Assembly: GCF_019457595.1 (NCBI RefSeq)
Contig: NZ_CP080419.1
Span: 2,170,001 to 2,234,000, forward strand
From: Shewanella psychrotolerans
GTDB lineage: Bacteria > Pseudomonadota > Gammaproteobacteria > Enterobacterales > Shewanellaceae
Direction: 5' to 3'
DNA: 64,000 nucleotides
The position numbers were made by a program, and so were the translations under genes. The notes beneath the pieces were generated by a model, which ran no database searches, was not told the origin of the DNA, and was given only the letters and a program-made list of their open reading frames with translations. Position 1 is the stretch's first letter. Each line of letters begins with the position of its first letter. Positions 18,648 through 27,482 of this stretch are shown piece after piece.

Positions 18648-18670
18648 GTAGACACTTTAGTATTAGAAAA
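18648..18670 (+). repeat. dispersed intergenic motif, copy 1
   Basis: GTAGACACTTT followed by a TATTA-AAAA step, related to 31376-31401 and, more distantly, to 21382-21400. Located upstream of the STAND gene. Confidence 0.4.
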
Positions 18671-18771
18671 AATAGACCACAGTGTAAACTGCTTCTCACC
18701 ACTGATAGGATTCACTAAAATATTTTGGGGCGTAGTCTTCTCAATGGATAGAAAAGCCTGTATCAGTAATG

Positions 18772-19068
18772 TTAGTTATCTGTTTGCTCCGAGAGCCCCA
18801 GTGCATCTTCCTGTACAATTTCAACGTATCAAATAGCGTTATCTCGTTTCGAATGCCCAAGCAAGATCTGTATAGCCCTAATGTTTTTAGTTCTGCCATA
18901 GATCAGAGTAGCTTTAGTACGTCGCTTGGAATGAGTACCATCATAGTCCGCATTCAGCCCCAGCTTTACAGCCCAGTTCCTGATAATCGTACGATTGATA
19001 GATTGGCCTTTACGGCGACAACTTGGAAATAAAAAACTACTTGCCTCTAGGTGTACTGAGTAGAACAA
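18772..19068 (-). pseudogene. tyrosine recombinase C-terminal fragment with stop codon
   Basis: The frame matches the end of a phage-type integrase: GTHSKRRTKATLIY (box I region) and RAIQILLGHSKRDNAI. A TGA then stands exactly where the box II Arg of the conserved T-V-R-Y step is expected (CGA to TGA), and the frame continues YVEIVQEDALGLSEQTDN to a second stop. The N-terminal domain and first catalytic Arg are missing. It is inactive, and marks a past integration event between cargo genes. Confidence 0.75.
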
Positions 19069-19574
19069 TAGACTAATAATTGTTGCGTTCTAGGAGTAAT
19101 TTCATAGTGTACATCGGTGCCCGTTTCTTGCTGGATGCATTGAACGCTTTCATAATTATTGGTCAGTACAGTCTGGCTATCAACTGGAACTGTTCCTGTC
19201 GCGATAATAGCCTATCACACAGTCAGTGAGGATGCACTGAAACATCTGTAGATAAAGCGTGTTACGTTTTCAGTTGATTATTAAGGAGTTAGTCCAGTAT
19301 CTAACAACGTCTACCCGTGATGGCAGAACAATTCATAATTTTTTATTTATTCTTAATCCATCCGTAAACTTGAATGACATTTAATACCGTGCCAAGTTGT
19401 GATAAACGCCGCTATAAATATAAGTATCTGAACCAATGTAAAAAATTAAATATTCACTGCAAGCATCTATCACTGGTAATTACTCTTCAGTTGTGAAATG
19501 TCATTGTAAACACATGTCCTTGCATAATTATTAAGAAGGGCGTATAAAAAAATTTGAAGGCTAAAGGTAGCGGT
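19069..19574. other. gap with unidentified remnant
   Basis: On the - strand a 50-codon frame near 19,060-19,215 reads AIIATGTVPVDSQTVLTNNY... without a start; it could be part of a decayed gene. Nothing else is supported here. Confidence 0.25.
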
Positions 19575-20126
19575 ATGTCATCAGTAAAGATTATAACCTC
19601 AATAACTCTCTTGATTTTTTGTCTATTTACCGCTAATTCCATAGCTAAAGAAAACCCGTTTAAATGGGCTAAGCCAAATGTAACGGCTAATGGTGTCATT
19701 AGTGGGACTCTAGGGGTTACTAAGGATGGGTTAGATAGGCTTACGGAAGGAGGTGAAACTGATGTCATTGACTATGGTTATATTGACTACATGACCATGA
19801 ATTTTAAAGACGGTCCTATGTCAACTTTCAGGGTTATTTCATTAGCAGAGACAGAAACGTGTAACTTACTTGAAGAAGTAGAAAATAATGTTCTCATGTA
19901 TGTCGAAGGAACTTCTGTTAAATCCCTTAGACTTTGTTTTGAGATAAACGAAGGTACATATTGGGCCTATATGCCTATAACAGCAAAAGGTCGTGCCTTC
20001 GTCGTCGACAAATTATTAACCATGCACAGTGTAGAGATTAATGGCCTTATCTTCAAGACTGAAGGGTTTAAGGTGGTCTATGATACTGCAGATAAGTTCA
20101 CTAATGACGCCAGACATGCCCTGTAG
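19575..20126 (+). CDS. small secreted protein of unknown function
   Basis: A 183-residue protein with a signal peptide (MSSVKIITSITLLIFCLFTANSIA-KE). The mature part has two Cys residues (in ETCNLL and LRLCFE) that may form a disulphide, and many acidic residues. The ATG at 19575 has AAAGG seven bases upstream; a TTG further upstream is less likely. No family is recognised. It stands alone between remnants, and a role in competition or envelope function is only a guess. Confidence 0.65.
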   Translation: MSSVKIITSITLLIFCLFTANSIAKENPFKWAKPNVTANGVISGTLGVTKDGLDRLTEGGETDVIDYGYIDYMTMNFKDGPMSTFRVISLAETETCNLLEEVENNVLMYVEGTSVKSLRLCFEINEGTYWAYMPITAKGRAFVVDKLLTMHSVEINGLIFKTEGFKVVYDTADKFTNDARHAL

Positions 20127-20506
20127 CTAAGTAATTAAAAGCTTATATCCAAGCTTCCTCTTTGTACCAAACACATAGTGTCGTAGGAATGTTTGCACAT
20201 ATCATTGCAAACGATTGATAGGCATTAATCAAAAATTTAGAGCACACTTCACTACGGACATTTTACAAAAATGTAATCTGTCTTCATTGGAAGCTATAAA
20301 CACTTTGGGGCTAAGGCGTGCCAGAAGCTTTAAGCCTAGAACGTCCCTGGATATAACCGTGTTAGAACATCAGCTGTAACAAGTGAATTTCTATGGACTG
20401 ATGCGCGGTTTTGGAACTGTACTGACGAGCAAAGTAAACCCAGCACTTTTTAGACAAATAGGTCAGAGTCAGTGCATTCCAAAAGTAATTTCAGCAGGGT
20501 ATGTTG
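20127..20506. other. gap without recognised gene
   Basis: Only short, poorly supported frames occur. The region separates the convergent secreted-protein gene and HEPN gene; no clear terminator is seen. Confidence 0.3.
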
Positions 20507-21379
20507 CTAGGTCTTTGCATCGCAGGCTTTACCTGATTCTGGTCGAAGAGCAACTCCGTGAAAATCCCCTAGTCGATAAAGTAGCTCCATCCAATATTCT
20601 ATGCATGCAGAGCTGTAGCGTTCGAGCATCTCTTGATTAACTACTAACTGCTCCTTCACCCGACACTTTATCCATGGACATTCTGACTTAAACCTCCGAT
20701 CAACTCGACCACTTCGATGTGCTAATAAATTTCTTACTTGCTGAAGCTCGAAAAGACTCTGAGTACAATCGGAAGACAATCCTCCACCCAATCCAAATGG
20801 GTCAAGAAGACTTTCGAATCGATTGACTCCCTTTTTCAAAGAACTTGCCATATCTTTCTCTAACAACTCTACTAGATAAGCAGCCTGTTCGCTCTTGGGG
20901 AGCTGCATGTACTCACCAAATCTGATTTTAAGCTTTTGAACAGAAGGTGCAGACAAGGCTGATTTACGGTGAAAAAGCCACAGTGCTACAAACTCTTTAA
21001 TAAATTGCTCAAGCCAGCCCCAAAGAGAAACGACAGCAAAACCATGGAGTACAGGAAAGCCACTTTCAACTTCAGTCTGTGCAAGTAAAGCTTGCTTTTT
21101 GGCATTTTCAAGTTGTTTCTGCGTATAAGTTGCCTCTGTGTCACCGTTAACTTTGGCCAAAACCCCTACGATTTGTGGCATACCACGGAGAACAGATATT
21201 CCCTTTTCGCTTAAATGAACGATCTGTATCAAAGTTTGAATAGACTCTACAGAATCTTCGAAATGTTCTGTGACCCATTTAGGTAGTTTTTTTGATTTTT
21301 GTATATCTTTGTCGGCCAAGGTCGTCCCCTTTTTAATGCTTGCGGCAGCAAACTGAATCGCTACCATTACACTAGTCAC
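20507..21379 (-). CDS. HEPN-domain protein (RNLLAH motif)
   Basis: A 290-residue, helical protein. The C-terminal third contains QVRNLLAHRSGRVDRRF, with Arg216 and His221 forming the R-x4-H active-site motif of HEPN RNases, which act in toxin-antitoxin and antiphage systems. The N-terminal two thirds are not recognised. It lies 113 bases downstream of the methyltransferase-HNH fusion on the same strand, so the two are likely cotranscribed. No MNT-type antitoxin is next to it. A toxin or defence role is inferred. Confidence 0.68.
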   Translation of the reverse strand: MTSVMVAIQFAAASIKKGTTLADKDIQKSKKLPKWVTEHFEDSVESIQTLIQIVHLSEKGISVLRGMPQIVGVLAKVNGDTEATYTQKQLENAKKQALLAQTEVESGFPVLHGFAVVSLWGWLEQFIKEFVALWLFHRKSALSAPSVQKLKIRFGEYMQLPKSEQAAYLVELLEKDMASSLKKGVNRFESLLDPFGLGGGLSSDCTQSLFELQQVRNLLAHRSGRVDRRFKSECPWIKCRVKEQLVVNQEMLERYSSACIEYWMELLYRLGDFHGVALRPESGKACDAKT

Positions 21380-21381
21380 TC

Positions 21382-21400
21382 TGTAGCACTACTAAAACTT
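21382..21400 (+). repeat. dispersed intergenic motif, copy 2
   Basis: TGTAGCACTACTAAAACTT resembles TGTAGCATTACTAAAATT at 31,386-31,403. It is followed by a GGCTGCT-AGCAGCC hairpin at about 21,424-21,438, between the HEPN and fusion genes. Confidence 0.4.
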
Positions 21401-21492
21401 GAACAATAGAAATGGACAAATAGGGCTGCTCAGCAGCCTTCGAAACTCTGAATGGGGCATTTAAGAGCTAAACACCCTAACCTATTTTACTT

Positions 21493-23223
21493 TTACGCAT
21501 GCCATTCACTTAACAAGAATTTACCCTTAACACCTTTAACCTGGTAATTCATAGCTTCAAATACATCTTCAAAGCTATGAGTATCTATAGCTAGACCTGG
21601 CAGCGCCATAGTACTTTGAATCATGAATTTCTGTCTGTCACTTTCATTACTCCAGGCCTCTTGCCACCAATCCAGAACTCGATTTCTTGACTGCTGCAAT
21701 TGTGCTGCACTAGGCACCCTATCTTTCTTTCGCAGATTTTCAGCTACCGATGACGGCAGCAAGTTCCACAAATTGTTATTTGGCCAGTGAGCAAATGGTA
21801 TGCAGTGGTCTATGTGATAGTTTTTACGAATATCTTTACCACTCCATACGGACTCCAATCTGCTCTTCTGACGTATCAACTCTTCTGCGCGCTGTCGAAC
21901 AACTCTGGTATCATGCCTAGCGTCTTCCCACTGCAGTGCTTGAGAGTACTGTTCAAGTGATACTTGCCTTGATTTGTTCAACTCGAAACTTTGCATCAGC
22001 CCTATCCACTGATTCACAATAAGCGGTTCTATCCAACTTCCAAACACCTTTAAACTTTGCCAAAACTGTTCATCGAGAATGAATTCACCGAAAGATTCGA
22101 GGTATTGCCTATCAATTATCACTCGATCGCTTTTCCGGACGGTTAGCTTATTGACCTGAAATAAATGGTTAGCTTTATCTTTGTGCCATAAATGCTTAAC
22201 CGGCATATCGCGTATTGTTGCTGCGCAATCAGAGAGTGTTCCAGTTACTGCTCGGGCCTCTTGGCCGAGAAACAACGCGCCGATAGATAAGTCATTAGCA
22301 TGGAGAAGGCTATTCAAAGAGTGCCAGTTATCTTTGATGAAACTCAGCCCTTTCGTTTTATTGCTGCTTTGTTGAATTCCGCTATGACTTTCATGGTAGT
22401 CATTATCATTGGCCTGTTTCAGCGGGTAACATAGAAGGCGGTGATACTGTTTAGTCCAGTAAAGCGAAACAAGCCCTAATGGAAGCGCCACTTTACCGTC
22501 AGTCTTATCTATAACGCATCCAGGATGCGCATCAGCTATTCGGACCAATGCCCGCAGGAGCGCGAGTTTGTAGGTTGCGACTTTACTGTCGTTAACCAAA
22601 ATATGCCGAATTTTAAGAAGTGCTCCCGAACCATCGTCGGGCATATTAAGTACAACCGTTTCCCAGTTAACAGTATCCCGCTCCATATTATCGGGCGCGC
22701 TCTGTACATGAACCACTTGCAAGCCATGTATCTTGGCAAGTGTTTCTTGCTCACTGACGCTTACTGGATAGCTGACGCGGCCATCATCAAACCCACCATG
22801 GCGAAGTGTAATAATCAACTTTCCATTGGGTGTTAGAAGGTTACTTAGCTTTCGAAATGCTCGCTGACGATGGGACTCAGCCAAATGCATCCACACCGCG
22901 CTGACGAGAATAACGTCGAACTGAATACCCAATGAAAGAATATTCTTTAACTCCGGTAACTTATCATTCAGCCAGGTCACACTGTGTGATTGGGTATAGC
23001 GCTTCCCTTCTGCGCGCATTTCATCGTTAGGTTCAAGTGCATATACTTCGCAGCCTTGATGGGAAAACCACTTTGCATCGCGCCCGGTGCCAGCCCCGAC
23101 ATCAAGCACGCGCTGTTCGGCTTTTGGCCAAAAGTCTTGCCATGATTGATGCACATCTTCAAAGCGTTGTGCGTTGTATTGGGTACTGAGTGCTTTCACA
23201 TGCTCAGTGTAAAAGTCTTTCAT
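21493..23223 (-). CDS. class I methyltransferase fused to HNH endonuclease
   Basis: A 576-residue protein. Residues 1-195 are a Rossmann methyltransferase with SAM motif DVGAGTGRDA at 41-50 and LTPNGKLIITLRHGG further on. The C-terminal part (about 400-576) holds an HNH-type nuclease: YHIDHCIPFAHW at 469-480, then NNNLWNLLPSS with Asn487, and NLRKKDR. The middle resembles no family I know. The pairing of a modification-type and a cleavage-type domain, in one chain in a defence-rich region, suggests nucleic-acid or self/non-self activity. The methyltransferase domain is closely similar to the separate chromosomal protein at 51083-51721. The methylation substrate is unknown and could be a small molecule or protein. 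Confidence 0.75.
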   Translation of the reverse strand: MKDFYTEHVKALSTQYNAQRFEDVHQSWQDFWPKAEQRVLDVGAGTGRDAKWFSHQGCEVYALEPNDEMRAEGKRYTQSHSVTWLNDKLPELKNILSLGIQFDVILVSAVWMHLAESHRQRAFRKLSNLLTPNGKLIITLRHGGFDDGRVSYPVSVSEQETLAKIHGLQVVHVQSAPDNMERDTVNWETVVLNMPDDGSGALLKIRHILVNDSKVATYKLALLRALVRIADAHPGCVIDKTDGKVALPLGLVSLYWTKQYHRLLCYPLKQANDNDYHESHSGIQQSSNKTKGLSFIKDNWHSLNSLLHANDLSIGALFLGQEARAVTGTLSDCAATIRDMPVKHLWHKDKANHLFQVNKLTVRKSDRVIIDRQYLESFGEFILDEQFWQSLKVFGSWIEPLIVNQWIGLMQSFELNKSRQVSLEQYSQALQWEDARHDTRVVRQRAEELIRQKSRLESVWSGKDIRKNYHIDHCIPFAHWPNNNLWNLLPSSVAENLRKKDRVPSAAQLQQSRNRVLDWWQEAWSNESDRQKFMIQSTMALPGLAIDTHSFEDVFEAMNYQVKGVKGKFLLSEWHA

Positions 23224-23283
23224 AAGCCATTACTTTCTTGGGGCATCACTGTCGCCAAATCTGTCTTGTTCATCTCTATCAAT

Positions 23284-24375
23284 TCAATCATCATCGCCAG
23301 TTAGCACGACTTTAAAACGAACCGGATGATGGTCTGAATACCGAGCCCTGAATGCATTGTGGTTGTACGGCGATCCTGGGTATGGAGTCGTAAAATCCTC
23401 AAACCAGTCATCTTCCATCTCATCTATTAAGTCGATGACTTCAAACTGCCCGCCCAAAAACAAACTACTTGTATTTGAGGTCGGATAAATGACATTGTCA
23501 TACGGCCGAGGACTATTAACGTTAGTGTTGGTCATGAGACAACTACCCCCTGCATTCAGTGCAGACAAGGCGTCGGGTAAAATCGTCGATATTTCATCGC
23601 AGTCTTAGAAGTTCATGTCGCCTAATACAAAGAAATCTCGTTCAACTGAATCGTTCTCTTCTATCCATTTGGCTACTTCCAATAGCTCACCTTTACGACG
23701 CGCCTCATCCTTCTTGCTCGTTCCTGGTTGTAGATGGACAGATATCAGGACAAAGTCATCCCCCGTCGCTTTTGCTTTAAACGTGCTAGCGTAAGGGACG
23801 CGCTCGTACTTATCGTTATTCGAGCGGTCGTCCGCCAAGAACCCATTAGGCAAGCTTGGTTCATATTGCACTTTGTCTGGTTTAAAAAACGTGACAAACC
23901 ATTCAGTTGCAGCACTATTAAGGTGAATGGTGTCATTTGTGCCTGTGTCCTCTTCTGACAGAATGTAATCAAACCCATATGACGACATTGCTTCAAAAAA
24001 TCGGCGAGCTTCAACATCAGGCTTGTATGGCGTGTTATCTGGAAAGGTACCATCGTAAGGCGGGGCAACAAGCTCTTGAATGACGACGATATCCTCATTC
24101 GCTAATAGTTGAGCTAACGCTTTATCATCGCGGTCTTTAAAGTTACCCAAAAATTGAATATTGAAAGACACAATCGAAAGGTAATTAGTTGCTTCTAAGC
24201 CATTAAGTGGGAGCAGACAGTCTTGGGTATGGCAATGATATGTACGGGTTGACCTGTCAAGGTGGCCACCATTTTCATCTTTTGCACCACTGTGACCAAT
24301 GGCACTAGGCGTGAACACGGTAAAAGCCAAAGCTAATGCGATTCGGCGTATTAAGCCCGCGTACACCCTATTCAT
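23284..24375 (-). pseudogene. exported endonuclease/exonuclease/phosphatase protein, broken by one stop codon
   Basis: The frame starts MNRVYAGLIRRIALALAFTV (signal peptide; GGAGG five bases before the ATG). A short YHYH-like motif follows (HSGAKDENGGHLDRSTRTYH), then the EEP fold: SIVSFNIQFLG, VIQELV, HLQPGTSKKDEARRKGELL and GDMNF. A TAA at 23605-23607 stands right after GDMNF; the same frame then continues through DCDEISTILPDAL to the last catalytic segment YSDHHPVRFKV and a normal stop. One base change would restore it. It could be a fresh pseudogene or a sequence error. Confidence 0.8.
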
Positions 24376-24635
24376 ACAAACCTCCATGTTTATGACATTA
24401 CAGCGATTGAAAGATCAACCCATGGTTTCATATCTCGCCGACACTTGATGTGCCTCTTTAGTACGCTAAATAAATTTGCTGTAAAAAGCTAGCAAAATCG
24501 GCACACTAGCGGACTTTGGTGTAGGGCTATTTGGTTGGTAAAAATCAAAACAGGTAGTGACCTTTCGTTGAATCGAGCTGTAGCATGTACAAGGAAAGCT
24601 TCCGAATATTGCCAAAAAATTAAATTCAGCTAAAA

Positions 24636-24655
24636 TACTGTATAAATAAACAGTG
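24636..24655 (+). promoter_or_regulatory. LexA (SOS) box of umuDC
   Basis: TACTGTATAAATAAACAGTG fits the gammaproteobacterial LexA consensus CTGT-N8-ACAG exactly. It lies ten bases before the umuD start, so LexA would block transcription until DNA damage. Confidence 0.9.
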
Positions 24656-24665
24656 TCAGTAAGAA

Positions 24666-25073
24666 ATGAAAGTCATACCCATTTTAGCCAGTGCCGGGAT
24701 AACCGGCTTTGAGTCCCCAGCAACGGACTATAAACAGTTGCCATTAAGCCTCGATGAGTTGCTTATTGAACACCCAAGCGCCACCTTTATCGGCCAGGCA
24801 AGTGGCGACTCAATGCAAGGCGTTGGCATCTTTGACCAGGATATCCTCATTGTGGATAGGCATGTAACCGTCAAAAACCAAGACATTATCGTTGCGAATT
24901 ACAATGGCTGCTTCGTTTGCAAAATCATTGATACAGTCAACAGGCAGTTGATATCTGCGAACGACTTTCATATGAACACACCTATTTTTGAGCATGACTC
25001 TTTTACTATTGAGGGCGTGGTGATTCGTTCAATTCGCTGTCACAGGCAAAGCTCGATACTGAGCAGGAGTTAA
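24666..25073 (+). CDS. umuD: UmuD-like SOS mutagenesis protein, subunit of DNA polymerase V
   Basis: 135 residues. Serine-lysine catalytic pair Ser49 (GDSM) and Lys86 (VCKI) are 37 residues apart, as in E. coli UmuD (Ser60/Lys97). After RecA-stimulated self-cleavage, UmuD' joins UmuC for translesion synthesis. The N-terminal tail is short (13 residues before the expected cleavage point versus 24 in E. coli). By alignment with GFPSPAADY the cleavage bond is Thr13-Gly14, where Cys-Gly or Ala-Gly is normal. The gene is directly followed by umuC, five bases apart. Confidence 0.92.
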   Translation: MKVIPILASAGITGFESPATDYKQLPLSLDELLIEHPSATFIGQASGDSMQGVGIFDQDILIVDRHVTVKNQDIIVANYNGCFVCKIIDTVNRQLISANDFHMNTPIFEHDSFTIEGVVIRSIRCHRQSSILSRS

Positions 25074-25078
25074 TAACC

Positions 25079-26332
25079 TTGTTCGCTTTGGTCGACGCTA
25101 ATTCCTTTTACTGCAGCGCTGAACAGGTATTTCGTCCCGAATGGCGTGGAAAGGCAATAGTGGTGCTCAGTAATAACGATGGGTGTATTGTCGCGGCTAA
25201 TCGGCAGGCTAAGGAAGCGGGGATAAGCAAGTTCGTCCCCTACTTTCAGGTAAAGTCATTATGTCAGCAGAAAGGCGTGATTGCTCTGTCATCCAACTAT
25301 GAGCTATACGGCTCTCTTTCTGCCGCCATGATGGAAGTTATTGGTCGGTTTGCGCCTGAGCAACACATTTATAGTATTGATGAGTCATTTTTATCTTTCA
25401 GAAACCTTTACCCGGCTATCCCCTGTCTAATATCTCACGGTCATAAAATCCGCAGAGCCGTATGGAAAGAAGCAAGGTTGCCGGTGTGTGTAGGTATAGG
25501 AGAAACACTCACACTAGCCAAAGTAGCAAACCATGCGGCTAAACACCTACCAGGCTACGCCGGCGTTTGTGCTATCACCACAGATGAGGAGCGCAGTTAT
25601 ATTCTCGAGCAAATGGAGACTCAAGATGTATGGGGAGTGGGTAAGCGTATTGCGAAACGCCTGGCGGCTCTTCGTATCAATACTGCATTAGACTTGGCCC
25701 GGCTTGAACCGAGTATTGCACGCCAGCAATTTAGTATTGAGCTCGAGCGCACAGTAAGAGAACTCAATGGCATTCCATGCAAAGGATGGGATGCAGCAAG
25801 GGCTGATAAAAAGCAGATTTTTTCAACGAGGAGTATGGGTAACCGTATTTCCGATAAGGCATCCCTACTCCAAGCTATCACCAAGCATGTCGCTATCGCA
25901 GCAGCCAAAGCAAGGCAACAAGGTTCCCTTTGCAAAACGTTACTCGTCTTTGCGAGTAACTCACCGTTTGATGAGCGGCCGGCAGGATTTAAAATCACGC
26001 TCCCTCTCGAGTTACCAACGAATGATACATGCGAATTGATAGAAAAGGCAGTGCGTGACAGTAGTCTTAGATTTCAGCCAGGGGTACGTTACTACAAAGT
26101 TGGCGTAGGCCTGGTTGAGTTATGTAGCGAAAAGCACTTTCAACGAGATTTATTCAATCAACCTAAGAGTCCCGCGCTAATGGTGGCGCTTGATTGTATC
26201 AACGCGCGTTATGGAACTGACTCACTTTTTGTTGCTGGCCAAGGCGTAGCCCCGAAATGGCAAATGAAGCGAGACTTGCTAACACCGCAATATACGACAC
26301 GGTGGTCACACATTCCAAAGATAAAGTGCTAA
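25079..26332 (+). CDS. umuC: UmuC-like Y-family DNA polymerase
   Basis: 417 residues, the usual length. The catalytic acids are Asp6 (MFALVDANSF) and Asp101-Glu102 (YSIDES). Thumb, little-finger and C-terminal UmuC-type regions follow, ending in the conserved GQGVAPKWQMKRDLLTPQYT. It starts with TTG, five bases after umuD and within its GGAG ribosome site, which suits low expression. With UmuD' it forms the error-prone polymerase V. umuDC on mobile elements is common and raises mutation rate after DNA damage. Confidence 0.95.
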   Translation: MFALVDANSFYCSAEQVFRPEWRGKAIVVLSNNDGCIVAANRQAKEAGISKFVPYFQVKSLCQQKGVIALSSNYELYGSLSAAMMEVIGRFAPEQHIYSIDESFLSFRNLYPAIPCLISHGHKIRRAVWKEARLPVCVGIGETLTLAKVANHAAKHLPGYAGVCAITTDEERSYILEQMETQDVWGVGKRIAKRLAALRINTALDLARLEPSIARQQFSIELERTVRELNGIPCKGWDAARADKKQIFSTRSMGNRISDKASLLQAITKHVAIAAAKARQQGSLCKTLLVFASNSPFDERPAGFKITLPLELPTNDTCELIEKAVRDSSLRFQPGVRYYKVGVGLVELCSEKHFQRDLFNQPKSPALMVALDCINARYGTDSLFVAGQGVAPKWQMKRDLLTPQYTTRWSHIPKIKC

Positions 26333-26524
26333 ATAATAGATTGAATGCGCAACCTTTCGGTCTAGAAATAGCTATGCAGCTTTTACTTGCTAAATTCTAA
26401 AGCTTCACCGAATGAAGACCTGTGCGACGTAAGTTGTCGCGGCTTGCAAATATAATTCATGTGCATTAAATAACAGATTTTATGGTTGCATAAGTTTTAT
26501 ATTGGCGTTGAGTTCGCGACTATA

Positions 26525-27382
26525 TCAAATGTCAATTTTAAATTCATTTTTAGGATATAGAATGTCATTAGCTGCCTTTTCAATTTCACTTTTACATTCA
26601 GATAGACCATCTTCAAGGATAGTTCGAATTGGCATCCACTTATAGGCATTAAATAGTATAAGTGGCCTCGTTACAGAAACAGCTTGGATGTAATAACTAT
26701 CCTCATCATTTCTATTCTTTCCAAGAATATCTTCATTAACTCGTGAAACTAATGAATCATTAAATTGTAGAAGTTTACTACTCTTCGATAAAAAATATTC
26801 ATCATACAAGTAGTATGCATAAACAGCGGTTGCTGATTGTCGTTTATATGGGTCACTCAAAGATTGTCCAAACTGATTTTTTATTGCAGATAATAATTCC
26901 GCTTGGGATAAGGCTCCCTTAAACACACGTTTAGACTTCATGTATACAACACGATCTTCTGAATTTAAAATCAACTCATGTACATATCTTTTTTTTGCAG
27001 GTATATTATTACGTGCATTGTTGAGTATAATACTCTTGATGGGGAACTTATTCTTGATCCAAGTGTTTATTTTAAAATTATATTCATGATTTCTGTTGAA
27101 AGCATAGTATTTTTCTCCCTTTGGGATGTGCTTGTAACATTCTTTTGCCATTAGGTTAATTATAGGGATGGAATACTTCTTTTCAATTTCGAAGTCTGCT
27201 ATCTTAAAATCCCCGGATAAATACTGATTAACAGGTATTTTCATTCCTAGGTATACATCGCCAAACTCAATTTTATCATGCCCCCCAATTTTAAAGTATT
27301 TATTATCGGGCATTTTAGCTTCAGAAAATACAAATGGTGCCAAAAAAAGCTGAAGTAACAAAAAAAACTTAAAAAAATTCAT
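26525..27382 (-). CDS. secreted protein of unknown function (pair member B)
   Basis: 285 residues, AT-rich, with a signal peptide (MNFFKFFLLLQLFLAPFVFS). The mature protein begins with a pattern EFGDVYLGMKI that resembles TIGSISLGNKI in the neighbouring gene. Two Cys are seen, in KECYKH and LSECKSE. It lies 100 bases downstream of the gene at 27483 on the same strand, so an operon is likely. No family recognised; base composition differs from the core genome and suggests transfer. Confidence 0.68.
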   Translation of the reverse strand: MNFFKFFLLLQLFLAPFVFSEAKMPDNKYFKIGGHDKIEFGDVYLGMKIPVNQYLSGDFKIADFEIEKKYSIPIINLMAKECYKHIPKGEKYYAFNRNHEYNFKINTWIKNKFPIKSIILNNARNNIPAKKRYVHELILNSEDRVVYMKSKRVFKGALSQAELLSAIKNQFGQSLSDPYKRQSATAVYAYYLYDEYFLSKSSKLLQFNDSLVSRVNEDILGKNRNDEDSYYIQAVSVTRPLILFNAYKWMPIRTILEDGLSECKSEIEKAANDILYPKNEFKIDI

Positions 27383-27482
27383 TTTAACCTCTCCACATAA
27401 AATAATTTATATTTTTTTAAACAACCATGATTTACTAACGGTTCGTTCTTCTTCACCGAATCAAGCAACAAAGCCTAATAGA

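Noticed and set aside
20383..20640. 85-residue gene on the + strand
   Set aside because: Overlaps the end of the HEPN gene on the other strand and has no family or ribosome site.
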